The notes beneath the pieces were generated by a model. The model did no database searches and was not told where the DNA came from. It worked only from the letters and a program-made list of their open reading frames with translations. The position numbers were made by a program, and so were the translations under genes. A stretch of 64,000 nucleotides of DNA, taken from Liolophura sinensis (lineage: Eukaryota; Mollusca; Polyplacophora; Chitonida; Chitonidae). The DNA lies in contig NC_088304.1 of the NCBI RefSeq assembly GCF_032854445.1, positions 18,551,704 to 18,615,703 on the forward strand, read 5' to 3'. How positions within the stretch are numbered: position 1 is the first letter of the stretch; each line of letters begins with the position of its first letter. Of this stretch, positions 11,601 to 23,600 are shown one piece after another.

Positions 11601-14600
11601 GGAAGCCAGCATGAGCTTTTCTTTTTCTTTTGAGCACGGCGTTACTCAAACATTTATGAAATAAATAAATATCTCGTCGATGTATATTTTTCCATCATGC
11701 ACAAAAACATTTCGAGGAAATTAAGGTGATTAAGGAAGGAGAAACACCTAAAAGAACCCGCTGAAAAGCAGCACACTCATCACTCTCAACACACACACAT
11801 CACACTCATCCAGCCTCTAAACAGGTCATCACACTCATCCAGTCTATATTCGGGGGAAAACAGCAAGCGTTGATTTCTAAGCCCTGATACTATTGGCCAA
11901 AAGTTTGGTGCCTTTATTAAGAATTATTCCGTTATATATTTCTGCCGGCATTGTGCATGAATAAAACACATATCAAGTATCTGCTCACAAAAATTGCTTG
12001 CGTTTTACAGTTTAATCTCTCTGACATAAATGAGCAGTTAAAATATAGCGCTAAATGATCTAAACCGACAACGCCAGATTTCACCAACTACGTGTGATTA
12101 CATGACAAGCGGTAGATTGGTAGATGTCGCTTTAAAGTGGATTTCATGTAACAGTGTCATGTTTATAGGGTTACACATTCCACTACTTGCCAAATATCAC
12201 GCTGTCGTTGCTTCCTCCCACCATATTGCTGGACACCGTCGTATAGGTGAAATTTTCTCGAGAATGGTGTAAAACACAAATCAAATAAATAAATAAATCA
12301 CTGTCAGTACTGCAATGGTTTTCTGGGATTCACTGATAAGAAAAGATGAAACTTCTTACTTACCTGTAGGAAAACATATCATACCCATTCCAAACCTTAA
12401 CTTCCTTGTCAAGGATAGGATTTTGTATATGGCCCCCAAGGGATACTGAGAGACCATTTACTGTGAACACCAGTCCAGTCCGGGCCTCCAGGGTACTCAG
12501 TGGAAGGACATGGCGTAGTTTTGATGCCGCTTCGTCACTAAACATGAAACTAACCGTGTAACCCCCTTCCATGTGCATGTTCACAATAATACAGACATCA
12601 TTCTCTTCCATGACAACCGTCTGCTGCTGTATCTTCATGTAAAATGACTGCCTGAGCTGAAACGTCACATAAAGTTTCCCATCCACAGCCGGCGCTCCTT
12701 TACATTTGTCGTACCTCTGTAACGCCCGCGCAGAAAGGATCTGCGATTCAAAGCTTACATTTCCGTTCATTTTGTTGTCCAGTTTAGGTAAAAGTTGAAT
12801 GTTAAACGGAATTATGCGTTCTATGTTTGATAAGAGGGTTTTTAAGATGCTTTGAGCGTGGTGCAAGTCATGCTTGTCTCTGTCAGTCAGAACCAAAGTA
12901 TCACATGAAACAAATGACTCTAACATCGTGTGGTTTGATCCCTGTGACACAACATGCCGCAGGATTATTTCCTGGTCTGTTTTAATTTCCAGACCGTCAA
13001 TGGACATGGGTAACTGCAGTGAGTCTTGGACGAGCATTACGATGCCAGAGGTGAAGACCACGGAGTTTCGCTCGTACCACGGCAAAGTGGACACGAACCA
13101 AATCTGGTATTGCTGAAATTTCAACAGGTACCAAAAACATCCAACAGGAAGTACACCGTTTCGAAGCTTTAGCCTGTAAAACACATCCTCTGCTCGGATT
13201 TCTAATCTTTTGACATCTTCAAAACCGTCTGCACTGCTTCCAGTTATGTTAAAGATCAAATCGTACACGCCTCTCTTAGAGACCGTCACACTAAACTGGG
13301 TTGGACCGGAAACCCTGATGGGGCTGGGCGTAACGCTGATAGCATCTCTGTGGTTGGACAACGTTAAAAGCAGCTCTTTCTGTGGGTGAGCGTCTATGCG
13401 GATATCCTTGAAGGTCTCCCCTACGCGAAGAGTTAAGCGTGAAGGCATGTGAATAACACCCTGCTCACAGTGACTGCCTGTGTACCCGGTATCCTTGCAC
13501 ACACACTCATACCCACCGTCCGACGTCGCCAGGCACTGCCCGTCGTGTTGACAAGGTAAAATGGTGCATGGATCTATAAAACAGTACACAGCCCTATAAA
13601 AATGTGGATGTGCGGGACAACAGCAATACACAGTGAAGCTAGGTGAGCACACGGTATAAGACGGAAAAGGGTTGAAGACAAAAGAATAAGATGCGCTACA
13701 TATCAAGGCAGTCATTCCCCTGTTACATCTTTGACGTCTATGTTACTTAGCGGTATCTTTTAGGGACATGCCGATGGAATTTCTTTGATTCATTTATTTG
13801 AATACCTTACACAGGAAATAATAAAAGTTAAAAATGTGTCTTTTTGTACAAGAGACTTCTTTGGACGTGGCGGATTACGACATAAGTCATTCAGTTTCAA
13901 TTTTGATACCGCTTTACCTAACAAGTTATGTGCTTTGGCTTTGATCGATTTAACAACAAACGTGACATTGCAGGAAATCTGACCAATCTTACCTATGCAA
14001 TGTTTTTTATTGATATGTAATTTTAAGCCTTTGGGACACAAGCAGTCATGAGAACCCTCACACAAAGGGGCACAGCCCGTCGTCACGGGATCATCGGCGG
14101 GAGTGCATAATGCGACCTCTAGGAAGACAAAAGTAAGATGACGGTTCATCAAATTCAACTGTCTGTCTTTACGAAGAACAATTCAAAGAAACTCTTATTA
14201 TCGATTTTAAACGGTAACAGTGCACAGACGAAGCTGATATTTTATGAATATCATAAGTTTTAGGGTAATTATTTGAGCCATTCGATTTAATTTGTGCTAC
14301 TGGTAATTTTGCACAAATTCTCCAGCATGGTGTATTTAATGTCCAAGGTTTGAACAATGGCAGACTATTGTAGTATTTTCTATCTTTGTGTTCACCATAA
14401 AGGTTGAAGGCGAGAACTGGTCGGTTCAGTCTAACTATGTACGCCTGTTGTGATAGTATCTCTCGATATTTATTAGCTATCCATAACTGCCTCTAGAAGA
14501 AATGGTTCTAGGGAACACAAAATATGTTGTGGTGAGAATGTCAGCTTTAATAATCGACGCGTAAACTGCGATTTTAACGACATCAGTAACATGCCTATAC

Positions 14601-17600
14601 ACTCTCCTTCAAGGTTCACCAGGTAATTCTCTCCGCATCTACACTCATATGAGCCTGGGGTGTTTTGGCATCCCGAAGCACACGACAGGGACTGGCATTC
14701 GTCAATGTCTGGAAGAGAGGACACCATGACGTCAGTGAGATGGTGCCTAAAACTAGAGCTATCCTGTGCAAATTGTACATTGTGCAGCCAGGGTGATGAT
14801 CTATAAGATTGTGACACTCCACAAATTTAATTATACTTGAAACTATTTGCATTTAAATATTATTACTGGTATGTAAATTAGGAAACGTGTTTGATCAAAT
14901 GCAACGATTGCATAGTTTGACACGAAGCATGTACGCCTACAATAAGTTTGCTTGTAAACGTAATACATATTGGTCTGCAAGCCGCTGCTACTGAGATACG
15001 AGTAAGTGACAAAAATACATTCTGTTCACCTTTACAAGATCCGTTTTCTAAAACGTATCCCTTCTCACATTCACATGTATATGACCCTTCATTATTCACA
15101 CATTTCTGCTCACATGGTGTGTTCGTTTCGCATTCGTCGACATCTGAAGCAACAAAAGGTAGGCAATTTAAACACGCAAACACTATATGCGCCATAAGAA
15201 CACTCAACACGTAATATACTTGCTTGGGAGGTGGCATCCAATTTTTAATTTCAACGTAATTTCGTATATATTCGTTGAAATCGAACTTGCCAACTAACTG
15301 GTTCCATGGCTTGGGATGTGGCGCCCAATTTGTAATTACAAATAAATTCGTACGTATTCGCTGATCGAGAAATGCTGGTACATGTATCTTACAGTTCACC
15401 TGTACAATTTGCCCCATCTGCAAGTCTGTATCCCTCTGGACAAGTACATTCGTATCCCCCGTCTTTGCTGACACATGTGTGGGAACATCCACCGTTATTT
15501 ATACCACAGTAAGAATACTCTGAAGTGTAAAGGTAAACAAAGCAAACTGGCGTGGTAGGGAAATATTGGTTTCGAAAAATATTGCGTCATCGTGAGAAGT
15601 CAAGATTCAACGACAAAACACCATACTGAAAATGTTGTACACAGGGATCTACATGTAAAGAGGCGTGGATAAAATTCAGCAAAGGGCTTAGGTTCACTTC
15701 GCATTTTTGTTTATACTGAGAACTGCTATAGAAGCATGGACTCTTCCAGAAGGAGCACAGGTTTTCCCGTAATAGCCCTGGAGACACACTGACTCGGCGT
15801 GATGCATTGGCCACCATTAAAAACACCGACCGGCTGGCTTGTCATTTACACATAGTGTTATCAGTGAAAATCAACTGATAAATAGCATGTTAATACGTTA
15901 AATACAGCAATTAATCTTGGCGATCTATAAAAGATGCCGTGTGTAATTTTGCTGGAAACCCACTTAAACGGAGGGTATGCAAGCAAACAAAAGACAATCA
16001 TCCGCACGTTGTTAGAAATGTTATACACTTTGATTGATTGATTGATTGACGGATATATTAAAATACTAAGGCATTTATCACATGCATTATGGTGGTCAGA
16101 TTTAATGATGGAAGATATTGGGATATTGGGGGGAAGGTGTTGGGAGTGGGGGATCGATAAACCATGGACCATTAGCAAGTTGCTGAGAAACCCGTGACTT
16201 ACAGACTTACACGCTATACTGGGGAGAAAGAAATCGTCTTCACCGAACATAAGAGTGTGCAAACGGCCTTACGAGCACCGTTGACCTCTGATTGTCATCA
16301 AGACCCCTGGAAACAGAGAGTCTGGGATAGTCTATAAATTTCCAGTCAAAAGCTGAATTTGAACCCGTGTCTCGAAAGTCTCCTGGTTAGGATGTCGTTT
16401 GTTTACGATGGTTCGTGTGCAGCGGACTTGTTACAAGAGATGGTACAATGTTAATGCAACCACGGTAATTGTAATTAAATTGAATGTAAATCGCTCACCC
16501 AAACATTTGCCGTCTTCATCTTCAAGGAAGCCTGGACGACATTCACAGTGGAAAGACCCCAGTGTATTGACACACATGTGTTCACATCGTGGCGCTCCAT
16601 CAGCTACAAATTCACACTCGTTGATATCTGGGGATATACAAAAAGTTTTACCAGGTATGTTCCCCACCCACTCCAAAAAAGAACGGACAAACAATATCAT
16701 TATTAAATCAACATTCAGTACACTTCCATTAGCTTAGCGCTATAGATCAAGACAAGATGCTATACCATTTCTTGCACATTTTTGATTCACCTCATTGTAG
16801 ATTCCTACACCCCGTATGTGAACTGATCCATCGTGTCAAGATAACAAAAACGTCTTCACATGACGATTACAATAATGTGCCGACGATAATAGTGATGATG
16901 AGTCTAATGACAACGACAAAAATGATAAAAGTGATATCAAACAACTCTGTATTTGACATTTGGTGTGCTATCTAAAAGGTATAAAAAGTCTCTTCTCACA
17001 TTATTCATGTGCAAACTGTTACGAAAGAATGACAAATGTCTTTTCATGCAGATAAAGTGTTCTTTTTGCCCGGAGTAAGAATCTTTTCCTAGAGAGCAGT
17101 GGTACCCGAAAACGTTCAGCGTTGCAGGCGCACATGCAGACACGCACACACAAAACACATGCGAAAAATAAAAGACTGTTTGTCTTTTCTAGGATGGACA
17201 AGCGACCACAATGAGCAAGACTGTGATTAACACATCGGCGTAAGTCATTCAGTGTCAATTTCAGTAGCCCTTCATTCAACTGTTGTCAAGTTCTTTGCTT
17301 ACATTTTGATCGATGTATCAAAACAACTGACATTACAGGAAATCTGACCGATCTTACCTATGCAATGTTTTTTATTGATGTGTAATTTCAAGCCTTTGGG
17401 ACACGAGCAGTCGGGAGAACCCTCACACAAAGGGGCACAGCCCGTCGTCACGGGATCATCGGCGGGAGCGCATAATGTGACCTCTAGGAAAATAAACATG
17501 ACATGATAATTCAAATTTAGTTTAATTTTACCGACATTATATCTGTGCATAGTTGTTGTAGCCTTTCTTGTAAAGTTTTACAAAACAACTGTTCACATAG

Positions 17601-20600
17601 TGGTGTTCCATCAGTTACAACTTCACACTCGTTGATATCTGCGGATATAGCAAAAGCCGATATCAAGTTTCATTAAATGTTCATCCTATCCTCTCCAAGC
17701 AGAGCGGATGATGGCTTGTGTGGTCTATTCCAGTGATGTTGAGCAACAAGGGAGGTAACACCAACATTACCGGAGTTCAACTCAAATGTAAGACTCCATA
17801 CGGGTTTGGACAACCGATGTAAGGTATACGATGGGCAGACGTTCTATCCACTAAAGCCAACGTATCCGCTCATTCGCTGATACAGCGTCATGATCCATAT
17901 AGCAGTAACATCCATCATCATTCATGTGTATAGCACCATTAACAATGTAGCGTCATCATTCATACAGCACCACAATTCATACAGAATCATTTATGTAGGA
18001 TCATCATGCATTCATGCGGCAATTTGGAAAATCGCATAGACTTGTAATTCCATTAACCGAAGATGTTCAATGCTTGTCACCCGAAAATGTACAAAACTAA
18101 TCCAAATACTTAAACAGGCAAGCCTTACGGAATTTGTGAAATTTACACTCATATGTAAAATCAATTGCAATGGTTTCTTTCCGGAATATACGTGATCTGA
18201 GAAGTTAATTATAACATCTTTCCAACAGGCATGCTTCGTTTGTCACAAAGCCGTCAGACTGAAATTAGATTTAAGTCTTAATATGAGAGGATTGGACGCT
18301 AAGTGATCCTATTGCCTGGGCTTTTAACATTCCACTTTCAGTATGTACAACTTGTTATACACCGTTCTGAAATAAGTGCTATCTGAATAACACATTTGTC
18401 CCGTTCACACCAGCCACTATATATACCACCGTTCATTATAACACTATCCCCTTAGGTACTCGAAATACACTTGTGTCATCTAAGATTAACATCCTACATG
18501 AAACACAGTTATTTAAAGTCAAGTACAGTGATATTGGCCGTGACAGAGCAGTCCAGCTAGCGGGGTCTGAGTTGCACTGGCGACAACAGTTTGTCACACA
18601 ACACCGATTAAAAGTGACAGTGGAGCGAATTTTTTATGTTTTAAAACAGCATTGCCGGCAAACATAGATATAGATTGTATTATATTGAATGGAAACAACG
18701 ATTGGTAACACACAGAACTGTCAATTTAAATTTTGTCTGGGTTCAAGTTACTGGCTTCAAGGTACCGCATGCTGCGGGATATCACACGCGCACAGCCGGC
18801 CTGAAGGTAAGGTGTGAACCGAGCTGGAGGGCGGCCCTGTGGCCTCGTGCCTTTGTTGGGTAATGGCTAGCGGCTCCCTACAATTCATGGTGTCACAGAC
18901 TGCTGTTTTAAACAAGCAAGTAGCTAAACAACTGCATTCCCGGAGTGAAAATCCGGACGTCTATTCCTCTTCGTTTGGCTTTACTCCCACATATGTCACA
19001 CCCAAACACCTAAGAAGGTCTTACCTTGACATATGCCGCACGCAAACGCATAAGGCTTAATCTGCCGTAAAACGGAAACACATCAGAAGGCTTATTCTGA
19101 CATGTGCAAAACGCAAACACATCAGAAGGCTTACTCTGACATGTGCAAAACGCTAACACATCAGAAGGCTTACCTTGACATATGCAAAACGCAAACACCT
19201 CAGAAGGCTTAGTCTGGCATGTGCCGCACGCACATCATCAAAAGGGTTGTCCTGATATATGCCACACGCAAACACCTAAGAAGGTCTTACCTTGACATAA
19301 GCCACACACAAACGAATAATAAGGCTTACTCTGGCGTATGCCGCACACAAACACTTCTGAAGGCTTCCCATAGCAATATGCAAAACCCAAACACATCATA
19401 AGGCTTGCCCTGACATATGCCACACGCAAACACATCAGAAGGCTTATCCTGACACATTGCCCACACAAACACATCAGAAGGCTTGTCCTGTCATGTGCCC
19501 CACACAAACGCATCAGAAGGCTTGCCCGGACACATGCCCCACACAAACACATCAGAAGGCTTGTCCTGTCATGTGCCCCACACAAACACATCAGAAGGCT
19601 TGCCCTGACACATACTGAACACAAACACATCAGAAGGCTTGCCCTGACACATGCCCCACACAAACACATCAGAAGGCTTGTCCTGACACTTGCTGCACAC
19701 AAACACATCAGAAGGCTTGTCCTGACACATGCCGCACGCAAACACATCAGAAGGCTTGTCCTGACACATGCCCCACACAAACACATCAGAAGGCTTGTCC
19801 TGACACATGCCGCACGCAACCACATCAGAAGGCTTGACCTGACACATGCCGCACAGAAACACAACAGAAGGCTTGCCCTGACATATGCCTCACACAAACA
19901 CATCAGAAGGCTTGTCCTGACACATGCCGCACGCAACCACATCAGAAGGCTTGCCCTGACACATGCCCCACACAAACACATCAGAAGGCTTGTCCTGACA
20001 CATGCCGCACGCAACCACATCAGAAGGCTTGTCCTGACACATGCCGCACACAAACACATCAGAAGGCTTGCCCTGACACATCCTGTGCGCAAAAACATCA
20101 GAAGGCTTATCCTGACACATGCCCCACACAAACACATCAGAAGGCTTATCCTGACACATACCCCACACAAACACATCAGAAGGCTTGTCCTGTCATGTGC
20201 CCCACAGAAACACATCAGAAGGCTTGCCCTGACACATGCCCCACACAAACACATCACAAGGCTTGCCCTGACACATGCCGCACGCAAACACATTAGAAGG
20301 CTTGCCCTGACACATGCCCAACACAAACACATCAGAAGGCTTATCCTGACACATACTGCACACAAAGACATCAGAAGGCTTGCCCTGACACATGCCGCAC
20401 ACAAACACATCAGAAGGCTTGCCCTGACACATACCCCACACAAACACATCAGAAGGCTTATCCTGACTTAATATAACACATTACGATTAATGTATAAATA
20501 ACGTGTTACAAGATATAGTACAACGCTTTCGGAACCACAATATTTCAGTTTTTTTTTTAACTGAATGTAAATGACTCACCCAGACATTTGCCGTTCTCAT

Positions 20601-23600
20601 CTTTTTGGAAACCTTTGTGACACTCACAGTGGAAAGATCCCGGTGTGTTCACACACAGTTGTGCACATCGTGATGTTCCGTTAGTTCCAACTTCACATTC
20701 ATTGATATCTGCGGATATAGCGAACGCCGATATAAACGTTTAACAGGTATGCATCTTGCCCACTCCAGAGAGAATGGACAATGGGTCGTGTGCAGCACTT
20801 GGCCTCGGACCGACATTAATTTTCCATAAGCGACAATGTTAACGTCTAGCGCTGTAGCTCAGTCCCAAACATTCCGTGGCTAATAAGCTTTGGTGCATAC
20901 CTGGCCCAGCCTGTGAGAAAGAAGCCATAAAAATCTTGAAATAGGTTGACCGTCAAAATCTGGACCTTTCCATGCCGGCAGCTGGGAGGCGTCCCTAGCA
21001 ATGCCAAGGGGACGTCACTCGCAGCCTCATCACTACCTCACACCTTGTGTCCTCTCACCCAGAATTTCAAACCTTCATCAATAAAGCTCATACCTCCTCA
21101 AAGTTTAGACGGTTTCCAGCATTTTAATACCAAGCATGCACCTGTGCACTAAAAATGGACGCCTGGGAGCAAAAAAAGACTTTATACCCTAAAATTCACA
21201 GAACTACAATCGTCCCTACCGAAAAACGGAAGTTGTAATGGGGGTCTGTGTCCACTTGGTCTATTCCAGTAATGCTGAGCATCAAGGGAGATAACACCAA
21301 CATTACCGAAGTTCAGCTCAAATGTAAGACTCCGATGTAAGGTATACGATGGGCAGACGTTCTATCCACTAAAGCCAACGTATGTCAAGCCTTACCCTGA
21401 CATATGCCACACGCAAACATCTCAGAAGGCCTTACCCTGACATATGCCGTCTTCATCTTCACTGAAGCCGTCCTCGCACTCACAGAGGAAAGATCCATCA
21501 GTGTTGACGGCTGTTGTATTAGACTCATTGACATCTGCGGAGGAAAGACACCTCATATTTACATTTCGCCTGTATTATAACTAATGCACCGTCTACATTA
21601 TTATGCATATAAGACTCTAGGGAAAAGCAGAAAGCCCCACTTTTCATGTCAGCATTGCGCAGATAGCCTACCCTGACGTATGCCGCACGGAATAGCCTCC
21701 GAAGGTCTTACACTGACATATGCCACACGCAACCACCTCATAAAGCTTACCCTGGCATATGCTGCACGCAAACACCTCAGAAGGGTCTTACCCTGACATA
21801 TGCCGCACTCAAATACCTCAGAAGGTCTTATCCTGACATGTGTCACACGCAACCAGCTCAGAAAGCTTACCCTGGCATATGCCGCACGCAAACACCTCAG
21901 AAGGTCTTACCCTGACATATGCCGCACGCAAAACATCTCAGAAGGCCATACCCTGACATATGTCGTTTTCATCTCCACGGAAGCCGTCCTCGCACTCACA
22001 GAGGAAACATCCATCAGTGTTGACGCACTTCTGATTACACGGCTGCTGTACATCGGCTGTTACATCACACTCATTGACATCTACGGAGGAGACACTTCTT
22101 GCATTTGGATTTCCTCTATATTATAACTAACGAACATTTTACGTCATCGTGCCTGTAAGGTCTGTAGGGAAGCAGGAAGACCCAGTTCGTGTCAACATTT
22201 GGCAAACATGTTCGTAAACTCTTATTATTTGAGTGCATTACAGCGCGTTGGTGTCTCGTTAACCTGCATTATAACCTCATTACTTTGGATTCAAGTCTCA
22301 GAACCTTGGGTTCAAGCTTCGTTTAAGAGCCTGAGTTCCAATATGGTTACGGGTTCTAGCCCCATTACCCTGGGCAGTGACTAAATGCTAGTGGACCCGG
22401 TGTTAGCATACAGTACATGGCTGGGGCGTCTTGTCTGGTATCCATCAGTGTTAACACACTGACCAACATGACAAATAATGTTAAATCAGCGATATGAATC
22501 TTCAGGAAAACAAACAACTCCGTTCACGCAACATAAGGAAATTTGGTGCAGATGAAGTAAGTATCCATTGCTAACTACAGTAAAGTCAAACCTTGGCATG
22601 TGTTGTCGTCGTCCTTCTCATAGCCGTCCTCACACTGGCAGTGAAAAGATCCAGGAGAGTTCACACAAATCTGGTCACAAGCAGGCTGCTCTGTCGTGGC
22701 TGGCTGGCATTCGTCGATATCTACATAATTTAATACAGCTTGTTCAGCGTTTGACCATGTGTTGAAACCGATTCTCAGTTAACCGCCATAACAAAATGTC
22801 GGTCAACAATCACTCAGTCATGATAAGACAAGGGCCTAATAAGAGATTTAAAGTCGTTTGATTTCAACCAGTGTAGCTCTAGCATGAAATGTTCGCGGTA
22901 GGTCAAACTAAGTAAACAGGCGCGGTTTATGTACTTGACAGTCTGGGTATTAGTAGCCTAGAAGACAGGTGCTTACTTCCGGGCTTTGACAGGGCGATAC
23001 CCAAACCTTTCTCCAAAACACATGGCTACATGAATATAATAAAGTTACTTATAAAAGTTTGCCAATTTTAATTGGACAATTCGTCTTTTATCACGAAAGC
23101 TAGAAAGAGTGTGGCACAATTTTGGTGTGACTGATTCGGTGGTCTAATAGTTAGAGGTCCACCTCGATGTCGGGTCATACCAAAAAATTGAAAAAATGGG
23201 AGTTGTTGCTGTCATGCTTGACGCTCAGCACTTACAGGAAACAGGACTGGTTGGCCCGGTGTCAATATAATGTGATAGTTGGAGCGGCATGTTTGTGCTA
23301 TCTTTTCGACATGATTTTTCCGAGGCGGCAGAACTTTGTCTGCAAGGATTCTCCCTGCCACAAAACCACAATTGATATGTACATACAACTAATGACTCGT
23401 TGTCGTCATATGACTGCAAAATTGATAAGTACGACGAAACACAGTAAGCATACATGTATATACACACGCATACATACTGTACACGCACGCACGCACGCAC
23501 GCATGCACGCATGCACGCATGCACACACACACACACACACATCAACATGGTAAACATGCGTTGCGACAGCTTTGTAGAACTTGCCCAGGGTTGGAAACAT

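Noticed and set aside
19238-20449. 403-residue cysteine-rich minus-strand frame
   Set aside because: It is the 39-bp minisatellite read in one of several open frames; there is no signal peptide, splice logic or domain.
19000-20470. CRISPR-like repeat array
   Set aside because: Units are contiguous and degenerate without unique spacers, in a eukaryotic gene.
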